64,000 nt of DNA. It comes from Pelmatolapia mariae. Lineage: Eukaryota; Chordata; Actinopteri; Cichliformes; Cichlidae. Below the pieces are notes generated by a model. That model did no database searches, was not told where the DNA came from, and saw only the letters and a program-made list of their open reading frames with translations. Location of the stretch: contig NC_086228.1 of assembly GCF_036321145.2 (NCBI RefSeq), positions 9,044,001 to 9,108,000 of the forward strand, read 5' to 3'. Every line of letters begins with the position of its first letter. Position 1 is the stretch's first letter. A program made the position numbers and the translations under genes. Below are positions 45,320 through 55,600 of this stretch, piece after piece.

Positions 45320-46140
45320 TTGGTTTCAGACTGCGTAATATGGGGAATTCTGACGTTTTTTGTTAACAAGATGAATACATTTGATCTGCTGTGCAGCTCG
45401 TTTTAATAAGTGCAGAGGGCAGCGATGAGGTGAGGTTTAGGAGGTTAATGGGTGTTTCTAGTTTGGGACACGATAATGTGATACTTTTACTCTGCTCTGT
45501 CTCCTCACAGGGGGGTCAGTTTCTATCTTCACATTGCCATCCAACTGAAAATACCCCATCCCTTTTCCTTTCGCTTCAATTATCTGCCTGCCTCAGTGTG
45601 CTCAGGGGCCTCCAACCAACCCATAACTTTAGAAATTACCCAGTAGACATCTGGACCGGGTGCTCCTGGGTTTCATTCCAAGTGCAGGCCCACAGATGAC
45701 TCCGTTTGCTTTTATTTGACAGCGGTAATTAAATTTGTCTGCCTGTTGTTGAGGGTCAATCCAGCTGCCAGCCGTGTGGGTATCCGGCCGGGGTAATACT
45801 TCACAGTGACAGAGCAGCACTCCGCTTAGGATCCTGCTCTCCTGTGCTCGTGTAGCCAGGACACACGACTCTACCTCTTGATGAATTTTCCAGTTTGATT
45901 TAAATGCTAATTTGAGTTTGATGGCTTTCTCGGGGCTCTTCTTTCTCAGTGAAAGATGGATGCTTCTCCTCCAGTTTGTGCTGTTCTATTGGGCTTCTAT
46001 TAAGCTTCTATGCATTCTCAATATGGCTTCTACACATAGATGAGATCTACCATGTGTTTTTGTAGTTTTCGTTTGTGTGTGATTTTCACATTCGTTATGC
46101 GATTGATCGAGAAATTTAAGTCGGTGAGTTATGATGAGAG
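45320..46140. other. Non-coding sequence, no recognised element
   Basis: No gene or repeat is recognised. The 102-codon plus-strand frame (45391-45699) has no domain. Confidence 0.4.
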
Positions 46141-46146
46141 TTTTAA

Positions 46147-46302
46147 CCCTCTCAAGGCAGGCGTTGCAGATTTGCAACAGTTAAAACACTAACAACCTGA
46201 TTACCCCACATACATATTTTATGAGGTTTTTTTTACTCAGAAGTACCACTGCAGGACTTGGTTGTGCATTAGCAACTAAAACTTAATTTGAGCCTGAGAG
46301 GG
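46147..46302. mobile_element. 156-bp piggyBac-type MITE
   Basis: The ends CCCTCTCAAGGC and, from the right, CCCTCTCAGGCTC form terminal inverted repeats. TTAA stands directly outside each end (46143-46146 and 46303-46306), the signature piggyBac target. No coding sequence. An inner palindrome GTTGCAGATTTGCAAC (about 46163-46178) may be part of an end structure. Confidence 0.88.
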
Positions 46303-46309
46303 TTAAAGA

Positions 46310-46985
46310 CTGAGAAAGAGGCAAAGGAAAAGGGAAACAGAGGTGAAAGGAGAAGACGTATCAGGCATAAAACACAGGTGATGAATATCAGAGGCGAAAG
46401 GAGGGAGAAAGGAAGAACGGAGCAAAAGGACAGCGAGCTGAAAGGGGCTTGTTGGACCTTGCTCTGAGTTATTTGAGTCTGCACCTCTTCGTCTTATTGA
46501 CTTCTAATACCAGCTGAACTGGGTGGCATTTCATGGGAATTTGTCCTGTTAAATGTCAGCATGGTCTCAGTTCAAGGCCTCTGAACTTTTAAAGGAAGAG
46601 TGCATAGAAAGATAAGGATAGGCTAATTGAAGGTGTCTTTCTCCTCCTTGCCTCCTACAAATTATAACTTCACTGACTGGCTTCAAACAACCACACAGAG
46701 TTTCACACGGTTTCAGAGTTTATTCTAAATAATCTCTGATGCACATGAAAAAAGCCCTGCATGCACACACACAGCTCTCCAAGCAAATTAATGGCTTTGC
46801 AGATTTAAAAGCGGCCAGTTTGGATCTCATGCTTGGTGATGATTAAATCTATGAGCTGAGACAATCTGCGTGACAATAAGCCAAAATTTCTGCGCTGTAT
46901 TGAGATGATGAGAACAAAGCTCTACTAATAGGTTCTATTTCTGGAAACTAAAAGCTGGGTACCTTGAAAATGTAAATAAATTGGT
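46310..46985. other. Non-coding sequence, no recognised element
   Basis: Purine-rich patch at 46310-46400; otherwise nothing recognised. Confidence 0.4.
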
Positions 46986-46989
46986 GGAG

Positions 46990-47611
46990 TGTGGAGGTTG
47001 TCAAGCTTGGTGGTGTCAGGATCTCACCTCTGCTTTTTGCAGATGATGTGGTCCTGTTGGCTTCGTCAGGTGATGAAGTCCAGCTCACGCTGGGCTGAAT
47101 GTTAGATAGAAAGTGCTTCCATGAAGCAAAAAGTGCCTGAATGTGTGTGCGGTATAAAGCACTGAGTGCTCAAGTAGAATAGAAAAGCCAGTCCATTTAA
47201 AGCCATGGTCCACAGCTCGGAAAAGGTGGAGTGCCCACTCTGGGTTGGGATCCAGCAGCTGGCCCAAGTGGAGAATTCAGGCATCTCAAATCTTGTTCAG
47301 GTGTTGATGGATTTGTGCCTTAGAGACGAGGTGAGGAGCTCAGAGTTCAGCTGCTACTCCTTCACATCCAAAGGAGACAGCCGAGGGAGTCTCCCGAGTC
47401 TCTTCTAGGTGAGGTGTTTGGGAAGTATCGAAGTGGAAACAGGGCTTGGGGCAGACCCTGGGCATGTTGGACACATTATGCCTCTCGGGTGCCCCAAAGA
47501 GTTGGAAGAGGTGGCTGTGAGGGGGAGGTCTGGGGGGAGGTCTCTGCTCAGACTGCTGTCCATGCGACTCGGACCCAGATAAGAGCAGGAAATGGAATGA
47601 TGGGTATAAAC
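46990..47611 (+). pseudogene. RTE/Rex3-like LINE reverse transcriptase remnant
   Basis: At 47030-47092 the frame reads LLFADDVVLLASSGDEVQL, including an intact catalytic F-A-D-D box of a non-LTR reverse transcriptase, and then stops. After an inserted about 100-bp SINE tail the polymerase resumes (GTGGAGTGCCCACTCTGGGT, then CCAAGTGGAGAATTCAGG), but with a large deletion of the thumb region. It continues with C-terminal and 3' wording (GAGGTGAGGAGCTCAGAG, GTTGGAAGAGGTGGCTGTGA, GACTCGGACCCAGATAAGAG). It ends near a GGAATGATGG remnant of the GATG-type tail. Stops and frameshifts are many. It would have copied the element's RNA at the target site; it is inactive now. The clade name is from memory. 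Confidence 0.8.
47100..47199 (+). mobile_element. SINE/L2-type tail nested in the RTE-like LINE
   Basis: GAAAGTGCTTCCATGAAGCA, GAATGTGTGTGCGGTATAAA, then AGCACTGAGTGCTCAAGTAG, AAAAGCCAGTCCATTTA is the 3' half of a SINE with an L2-like end. It resembles the end of the SINE at 18905 (AAAGCGCTATACAAAATACA, GCCATTTACC). It interrupts the LINE between its FADD and KVECPL blocks. The head is missing and no clear target duplication was found. Confidence 0.65.
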
Positions 47612-47614
47612 TCA

Positions 47615-48830
47615 TTTGTATATTCATGCTTTTAATTCAAACATTCACTGTAACCCTGAAACACTCTATAGAGAACTGATTGCTAATTTTAATTATTGTG
47701 CACCAGACATAATGAAAACAAAAGCCAGAGATCATCTTCTAGTTGCAGCCTTTCAAAATGAAACTTCCCTGTAAACAATAACTTTGGACGGCTGCTTGAA
47801 CAAAACATTTTAAAGCGCTTCGTTTTACAAAGACGATCAAAAGATTCATCAAAATAATAATCCGCACGTAGTCAAAAAGCAGGTTGCTGAGATGTTACTT
47901 AAAAAAATCAGAAAGAAGAAAAAACACACACTTCAGCCGCTCTGAGCTGAACAGCAGACTGAGCAAGCTGAGGAATAACCATCGCTGGGATTTTGTTCAG
48001 ATATTGGCTTGAACTGAATGTCAGAACACTCAATAACACAGGCAATCAAGACTGGTCCCTGAGCTCTGAGTAGTCATCACAAAGTGACCTTTCATACTGA
48101 CGGATGGGTCTGTCTGTCCGTCTGTCCGTCTGTCATTGGGAACTTTCTCAGCACTGTGCTTCATGGTGACTCAGTGGAGATTTGAGCAGCAGAAGCCATA
48201 AAAACCCTGTTGGACTTTCCAGAGCGCACACACAGATCTAAACGTCGGGCTGAAGGCAGGAGTGCCACGATGGCTGAGAAACAGAGTTCGTCCTCATTTT
48301 AATGGCAGATGAAGAAGGAAAGAGGTCTGATGATAATTCAATAGAGCACTCCTGAACGTCTTGATTATATAATAAGTCAGCAAGTCATTACCTCGTCAGT
48401 CTCCTTGGCTTCACATGGAAACACTCGCAGAGACAAACAGTTTTATCCTTATTACGCTCGTGTAACCTTGCGCTGCCTCATTCACCGAACACAAACAGAT
48501 AAACTTAATCACGATGCTGATGGGGTTGGCAGGCCTGCAGGGGGAGCTACTGATGAAATACTACTCTATAAATAGATGCAAGAACAGTATTCTGTCCAGA
48601 AACGTGTGACTTCCTGGCAGCTCGAGTTACTGTAACTGCTCTAATAACAACAGCAGCACCATAAAAATGGCTAATCAGTGGGAAATATCTGCTATTCGCC
48701 CTCCTGATCTGCAGTTTACAGAAGCCTTCAGATATGAATGTTTGGAATAATGAAGTTCACGCACTCATTTTAGGGATGCCTCAAACGGCACTGAACTCTC
48801 TCTGATCTTTTTTTAAATTTTTATTATTTT
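47615..48830. other. Non-coding sequence with a short GTCTGTCC repeat
   Basis: (GTCT/GTCC)n lies at 48110-48134. Otherwise nothing is recognised. Confidence 0.4.
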
Positions 48831-48837
48831 TTTTATT

Positions 48838-48897
48838 AGTCCTTATTTATCCAGGAAAAATCTCACTGAGATTAAGAGACCTGGCATCATGGCAGCA
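48838..48897. repeat. Ancient dispersed repeat fragment
   Basis: GTCCTTATTTATCCAGGAAA followed by AATCTCACTGAGATTAAGAG and ACCTGGCATCATGGCAGCA resembles a vertebrate-wide old repeat with the words CCAGG, TCATTGAGAT and GACCTGGCCAAGATGGCAGC. From memory only. Confidence 0.4.
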
Positions 48898-48899
48898 AA

Positions 48900-50605
48900 A
48901 ATTTGTATGTATGGCCAAACACAGACAAATGCCATCAGATAAAAACCTTTAGAATTAATTCATTTATTTAATTTGACTGTAATTCTGTAATAAAGATATA
49001 TGCTGCTGTGTGGCAAAAGAAAACAATATTAATTATAATGCACTGCTCGCGCTGTTCTAACAACACAAAGATGAGAAGTAATAAAGTCTGATTTGCACAC
49101 AAATAAAAAAGGTCACAGAAAGCTGAAGATAACTTGCATATTTACTCCACTTGGGTTTATCTTTTATTCAAACAGTGGCTGCTAATAAATAACAATCTGA
49201 TTCAGTGATGATTTCTGTAAGTATGTTGTTCACAAAGACAAACTAAGACTTCCAGTCACCACATTACAGGACGACCCACCCACAAGGACACCAGACTTTA
49301 CGATCCTTTAGCTGAGAACAAAGCACCCTCTTGTCTCGTCAATTATTTAACACCTTCAGGCTGCCTTTTTATAGCACCCTAAACACTTAAGCAAGTCATT
49401 ACCAACAAGCCTGGTTCATCTCATTTAGCAGTGGGCAAAGTCCAAAGTCAAAGCCAGGCTCCCAAACCCTTCGCTTTATAACAGCTTGAACTAGATAAAA
49501 CTCCAGCTTTTAGGAATATTCGAGATGGCCTGTTTTCCCTGCCTGTGTATTTTTTTCATGTCCAGTAATAAATAACTTTTACTATTTTTACAAACTCGCT
49601 TGCTGTTATGAATATTAAGCTTGGCGAGTCCACACAGTAAACAAATCTTCCCTATTATTGCTAAACATGTCTGTAAAACCATGTGGTTGGATAAAGTATT
49701 CTACGAATCAAAGTCACCGCATCCCTAACAAGCACCTGATATCAGCAGCATCTACAGCTGAGGTCTCATTAAGTGTATTTGACTAAGTACTGGGTCAGGG
49801 TTAACGTTACAAAGATTTGTACCATAAGAGATTTTATGGTGTATTAAAAGCAGTGTGGCCATCCTCTACATCATCAGCTGTCATCAGAATAATCGACACT
49901 GTCTGATTTCACTATGCAGAGGAAACACGCTCTGTTCTCTGAGGGAACACCGAAGGAAGATGAACTGTGCTTCCAAGGATTTGTTGGTGAACTGAGAGTC
50001 CAACATGCACGTCCTCAAAGCCGGCCGTTCAAAGTGACATTAAACTGAAAGTGAACTCACAGACAGACGAGGGGGGAACGGCAGGGATGAACTCCACCGA
50101 GGCCAGCGTGAGCTCCCGGTCCCATTAACCTTAATGGCAGCTTCTGTTAAGCAGCATTGATAGAAACTCCAAGCATGTAGGTCACAGACATACAGCTCAT
50201 TAATGACACAGTTACCTGGATGTGTGCTGCAGCAGAATGCACAGGAAACTCCTGCTGTGCATTTTTCCACAAAGGAGACTCATTACCATCACAGCCGTGG
50301 ATCGCTGCGATAACTGCGGAGTGACTGAGCAATTATAGTGACATACTGGGCCTTCAATATAATGTAGCCCAGCTCTAACACTCTTCTTCACTGTTTCAAA
50401 GTTTCAGCTCTGCCAATGAGTGGCTGCTCTTTGTTTTTTCCCTCACCGTCAGTGTGGTGGATCACTGAGAGAAAAGCGTCCAGATTCTGGAAACTTTGAC
50501 ATCACCCTGACAGGATCAGCAGCGTGGACCTGGAACCCCACTACAATAAGGGAAGGAGGAATAGACCAGTCTCTCCAAAACCAGAGTGTGGTCCAATAAT
50601 TAAGT
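48900..50605. other. Non-coding sequence, no recognised element
   Basis: AT-rich, with no gene or repeat recognised. Confidence 0.45.
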
Positions 50606-50611
50606 TTAGTC

Positions 50612-50713
50612 CCATCCATCCATCCATCCATCCATTCATCCATCCGTCTGTCCGTCCCTCCGTCCATCATCCATCAACTCATCCAACCATCCGTCCGTCC
50701 GTCAGTCCATCCA
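50612..50713. repeat. (CCAT/CCGT)n microsatellite, tail of the adjacent LINE
   Basis: Tandem CCATCCAT with CCGT variants. Read on the minus strand it is (GGAT)n, immediately after the 3' end of the RTE-like fossil at 50714-51170. Confidence 0.95.
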
Positions 50714-51170
50714 ATGAGTTTCTCCCTCTTCTATCTGATGATGCTATACAGGGGCAGCAGTCTAAGCTGAAGACCCCAGACTTCCCTCATCCCAGCCTCT
50801 TCCAGGTCATTCTTGTGGACACCGAATCATTCCCAGGCCAGTTGAGAGATATAATCTCACCAGCAAGTCCTGGTTCTGCCCCCGGGCTCCTTCCAGGTCA
50901 GACATTCCCAAAACAAATCACTTAGCAGGTTTAACGGAGGTTTCTGAACCACCGCAGCTGGCTCCTCTGAGGGAACGGTTCTAAGTCTGACTTCCTAGCG
51001 AGTGACTGAGCTCCTGAGCCTCTAATGGAGAGCCCAGCCACCCTTCAAAGGAAGCTCACTTCTGCCGCTTATACAGGTGACCTCATTGTTTTGGTCACCA
51101 CCCAAAGTTCGTGACCACAGGTGAGGGTAGGAACATGGATTGACCAGTAAATCGACACCTTTGCTTTAAA
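50714..51170 (-). pseudogene. RTE/Rex3-like LINE 3' part, fairly complete C-terminus
   Basis: Read on the minus strand, the piece runs without large gaps from GGTCGATTTACTGG-like wording near 51150 (plus strand TTGACCAGTAAATCGA). It passes CCTACCCTCACC, GGTCACGAACTTTGGGTGGT and GGGCTCTCCATTAGAGGC to GGGGCAGCAG-reverse wording near 50750, and ends in (GGAT)n. These blocks correspond to the YRSIxVPTLTYGHELWVMTE to RDY...LLPPRPG stretch of the fish RTE-like LINE. It is 5'-truncated at about 51170, typical of incomplete reverse transcription. Frameshifts are present. It is the longest copy of this region in the window. Confidence 0.75.
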
Positions 51171-51171
51171 T

Positions 51172-51248
51172 TTCATTCAGTTTTATTTATATAGTGAACT
51201 GTTGCTAATTTTGTGCTTTTACAAAACACTGACTCGAGGCTCTTTAGT
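51172..51248 (-). repeat. L2-like tail fragment
   Basis: ATTCAGTTTTATTTATATAG followed after about 45 bp by GACTCGAGGCTCTTTA parallels CAGTTTTATTTATACAG...CGCCTCAAGGCGCTTTA at 32434. Short and diverged. Confidence 0.5.
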
Positions 51249-51249
51249 G

Positions 51250-52175
51250 GTACACGTTGTTAAAACTATGCCCCATGACTAAATTACAATTTAACCTCAA
51301 ATTCATAAAGGTGTCCATAGCACTCTGTAGTGATTCAGCTTCAGAAAGATTCACAATGATCAAATTTATAAGACAAACAGTCTCATTGGGCGGCGGCAAT
51401 AAAGTGATTATGAAAGACACTCTCTCTACAAACATCCCCACACAGCACACCGTCCAAGCTGCTGCACCAACACTTCCGTGTCACATTAGTCTGCATGTGT
51501 GGGTTTATTTAAAGCTCTCTCTGAGTTCTTTGTGGCCTGTTTGCTCTTTTGTCACTGTGAATTCTCGTACTTCCACCTCTTTATGGCAGTGTCATAATCC
51601 TGCTCGTCTTAAGCAAGTGATTCCTGGCACAGGGACACCTTACTGTTGATCTCAGAGTCCACATGTGTCAGAGTATTATAAACCATCTATCTTCAAAGCA
51701 ACTATGTATTTGCTATCTGACACATTAGATTATTGATTGTGCTGACAGCTGGAAACCTTTGACAATAAAAACATAAAAGACTTCATACAAAGGGCTTTTA
51801 CCAGGAAAGTTTTCATTTGGAAAAAACGAAAAAGGAACGGGACGTTTTCTTACTGAGCTGCAAAGTCACAACTGGTCTTAATTTTATTGTGACAAGTTGA
51901 TCATCAACTGAGGCCAAGCCCTGGTCTCACAGCCAGGAAAGATAAATGAGAGAGTCCTTACAGAAGTCATAATCAGCTCTTAAAATGATGAAGAACCACT
52001 TCATGAAAACCATTACATTAGATTGCTATTTTTTTTCTCCAGAGTTCTTCAGGCATACTTTAATCATCTGTAATTCATGTTTCAAAAACTGTGAGAACTG
52101 TGGTGAAAATAAGCAGACAGGTCCTCAGCCACAAACACAACATTTTTAAAATAAATTTAACATTTAAAATTTTTT
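51250..52175. other. Non-coding sequence, no recognised element
   Basis: A 130-codon plus-strand frame (51257-51649) is unrecognised and has no splice or domain support. T-run at 52029-52036. Confidence 0.4.
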
Positions 52176-52180
52176 AAATA

Positions 52181-52420
52181 TCCATCAATCAGCCATCCAT
52201 CGATCCATCCATCAGTCCATCCATCGGTCCATTGATCCTTTAATCTGTCCATCTGTCCATCCATCTTATTATCATTATCCATCCATCCAATCATCTATCC
52301 GTCCATCTATCGTCCGTCCGTCCATTCATCCGTCCATCTGTTGGTCGGTCCATCCATCTGTCCATCTGTCCGTCCGTCCGTCTGTCCATCTATCATTCAT
52401 CCATCCATCCATTTATCCAT
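52181..52420. repeat. (CCAT/CCGT/CTGT)n microsatellite, tail of the adjacent LINE
   Basis: About 240 bp of degenerate CCATCCATC/CCGTCCGT tetramers. On the minus strand it is a (GGAT)n-type tail following the LINE remnant at 52421-52488. Confidence 0.95.
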
Positions 52421-52488
52421 CTTCTTCTTCCACTTATGTGGATGTGGAGAGCAGCAGCTCTGCTCTGAGCTCTTCAGCCTAAGTCTAA
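52421..52488 (-). repeat. RTE/Rex3-like LINE 3' remnant
   Basis: CTTCTTCTTCCACTTATGTG (the reverse of the GATAAG...GAAGAAG end) is joined by deletion to GATGTGGAGAGCAGCAGCTC and TGCTCTGAGCTC. The latter words belong to an inner part of the same LINE as read at 50714-51170. Confidence 0.6.
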
Positions 52489-52995
52489 GGCTGGTGCACT
52501 GACTCTACAATACTTTGGTACATATGGTCCACTCCAATCACCATCCCTCCACCACCGTGCTGACAGCTGCTATGAGGTGTTTGTGCTGATATGAGTTGGG
52601 TTTTGGTCAAACACCTCCACTCTGGTCTGGCCTGTCCAAAGGACATTGTTGCTGAAGTCTTGTGCTTTATTCAGATGCAGCTTTGCAAACCTAAGCTGTG
52701 CTGCCATGTGGACGATGAGCACAGCTTAGGTGAGAGAAGAGGCTTTCTCCAACTATCCACATGTGTTCAGTCTTATTCTAATTGTGCTGTCATGAACTTT
52801 AACCTTTAAGCTGCTGCCTGAACAGTCCAAGCCTGGCGTGAATCACAGCTGAATGCTGCAGACCTGCACACTGATAAAACTCTGCTTGTATAGAGGTGCT
52901 CACACTCCTGAATTAATCATGTTCACCTGATTAGCAGCACCCGGGTGTCCTCCTGATGGAAGCAGTAAGGGTGGATTTTATTTTTCACAGGACAA
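52489..52995 (-). pseudogene. Tc1/mariner transposase fossil (lineage A)
   Basis: On the minus strand, TGTCCTTTGGACAGGCCAGA encodes the degraded equivalent of the WTDET block that contains a catalytic Asp of the DDE transposase. It is followed by wording for the HGGGG region (GCACGGTGGTGGAGGG) and CCAAAGTATTGTAGAGTC. Upstream on the same strand come CTTTGCAAAGCTGCATC-type words and an end-like CTGCTTCCATCAGGAGGACA. The plus strand ends GAAGCAGTAAGGGTGGATTT, parallel to the outer part of this fish Tc1 family. Large deletions and frameshifts make it inactive. It is the same lineage as 19255-19515 and distinct from 58285-58812. Confidence 0.7.
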
Positions 52996-52999
52996 AAAC

Positions 53000-55600
53000 T
53001 CTCTGTGCTCTGCCGTCACTGGTCACTCAGACAGCCTCATCCAAGTCTCCGCCTGCTTTATCTCCACCTCGACCACCAGGGTCTAGCCTCCAGGCAGTCC
53101 TATCATTGCTGGGACTCCACTGTGCTATGAAATCACCAAATGATTTATTACTAGAACACTATTACTACAAATCTTCAGCTCAGTGCCATCAGACATCAGA
53201 TGGACTATCCCCTCCCAGCTGCCTACCACAGTCTGCATCATGTCCAATTACTCCATGTGTGACAAGCACAGGTAACACATCTAAACCTAACCCTTCACCT
53301 ACACAATAGAGAATACCCCTTTTGTGCGCAACATGTGAAACAGCAGCAGCACCCCGACCTGCTCCTCAAACTGTCCGAAGTTCATTTGTGATGTGATTTT
53401 ATGGTTTGCAGGAATTATTTTTAGATTTGTTAGAGCTGCAAGCACACGCTAAACGGTGAATGCCCCATAAAACCAAGATGTGCCTTAAATGGCAGCACAG
53501 GGTTCCCTACGATTATTAATCCTAACAATGAATAAGTAAAAAGCACCATAGAGCTGGAGCGTGGCTGAAATAGCCTGTTTGTGTGTATGAACCTCTGATT
53601 TATTGCTAACTTAAAGACAGAGATCAATAAACCCGCATCATAAATAAACACAACTACTGTTAACATCATAAAGCGGGGCTTTGACGTTAACAGTTATACT
53701 GCAGGTCACAGGAAGCCGTCGTTTAGGCGCCGCAGTTTGTCTCGACACACAGTGCAGAGCATGAACAGATTTAACAGTCCCTGTTTGAAATGGCACAACG
53801 GCTTTTTGTGCCACAAACGGAACAAATTCAAATGTGTGTAGGAAGGACCGGCCTTCAAAGCAGAGCTGCCTCAGTGGGGTCTCAGCTGAAAATAGAAGTC
53901 ATTACATCAACTCATCAGCCCACAGGCTGACTCGTTTCAGCGTGGCAGTAACGAGGCACTGCTCAACGGGCTTCGCATCAAACGCACAAGCAGCAACACA
54001 AAGCGAGGATACTGACCAGCCTGAGCTCCCACCACAGAGGACAAATACTGGGATCTTCAGAGCCTTCGATAAACAGGGTCATTCTGACCTTTCCAAACTT
54101 CAGACTCATTTCTTTTGTTCCACCCACTGAGACGTAACTGCACCAGTGAGATTTTTTATGCCTCCAGAGCAGAGCAAAGTTTGCATAACTAAGAGTCCAA
54201 CCTGCTCAGGTAAATGTCAGAGACTCTTATGTTCAACACGTCCACAACTTTAGTTTGGATGAAATGTTGGGATTTGCCTCTTTGTTACTGAACCGGAGCT
54301 CCATTTATCGATTACCTACAGTTTGAAGAAATTATGACAAAAGCACTTTCCCCACAGTGCAAACTCATCACAGTAACCAGTTGTATTTCCTCACGTTCAC
54401 AGGTTTTTACAGAAATAAAAATCTGCCTGCTGTTGTCAAAGCAGCTGCCGTGGCTCAGTCACCGCCGTGGTGTGATTTTAACCAAACCATCTCTCCCGAT
54501 GACAGCCAAATTATTTTCAGAGCCTAAACCAAAGCAGCGAGCGAAAGACTAAATAAATCAGCACGATACACAAAGGTCAACAGTACGTGAACACGCTTCA
54601 AGCTCTGAACGCAGACTTTGCTGCTCAGAATTCAAAGCTCTGTTTGTGCATGAACGTGCATGATCGAGGAAACAGCAGCGCAACAGCAAGACTGCACAAC
54701 TTCACACATAACAGATCTCATGCATCCACACTCTGACAGTGAGACATACAGACACACACACTTCCTGCCTGCTTCTTACTGAAGGCATGGTGACACAGTT
54801 TAATATCTGCCTGCAGGAGGATAATAAAATCAAACATATTGAAGCCAGCCTCCTCCACTGCGTGCTGTCTGATAACAAAAACACTTTGACCATTAGATGG
54901 AAACTTTCAAATTCACTGCAGGAAGAAACCATCCCTGATTTTAATCGTCATCTCTGATCATCTCTGTGCATCTCATCCTGATCGTTCATTAATGAGCTTC
55001 TCGAGAAGCATAACTGCCAGATAATTCAGGCACGATTAGACTTCATGACAGCAAAGCGACACCTCACTGAGTCCCAAACTACAATTTAACCCACAGTTTG
55101 TACATGTCTCGGTGTTTTCTGAGGGGAAACGGCTGCCCTCTGTCTCAGCCTGTTTAACTAAAGGTCTGGAAGAACTACCAGTGATAGTACTACACTTCCA
55201 TACTTAAATCACAGACGTGGAAGTGAATCCATTCATAGATCACGTTTACGTGTCCATCTATGTTAACGTGACGCAAACAGCTATTCTCCTCGTGATTCTG
55301 GATCGATACAAATAAACTTTATTATTCTGAATATTATAAAGTGCAACATTCAAATGAACTTTAAACATGAAATAGAGAGCAGCTCTGACATCACGAGCTC
55401 AAGATTATCTGACAAAATGAATTGGATTTAAAAAATAATGCTGCTGGGAGTCTTCTAATCAATCCCTACATTCACATGTTCAGCATGGCTCTGCTCTCAG
55501 GTTAGAGCATTGCCGTCGCCCCGGGACCTAACCACGCTGATCTCTTTGCACATTCATTAGAAAATGGTTTCAGACTGAAGAGGCACTTGAGGAGCGCTTG
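53000..55600. other. Non-coding sequence, no recognised element
   Basis: 2.6 kb without an assignable gene or repeat. The longest frame is 117 codons (52956-53309), Ser/Pro-rich and unrecognised. It begins inside the Tc1 fossil. Confidence 0.45.

Noticed and set aside
44979..45369. Minus-strand frames made of HPSIHLSI-type repeats, resembling a repeat protein.
   Set aside because: They are direct translations of the GGAT/GGAC tetranucleotide array and its frame shifts.
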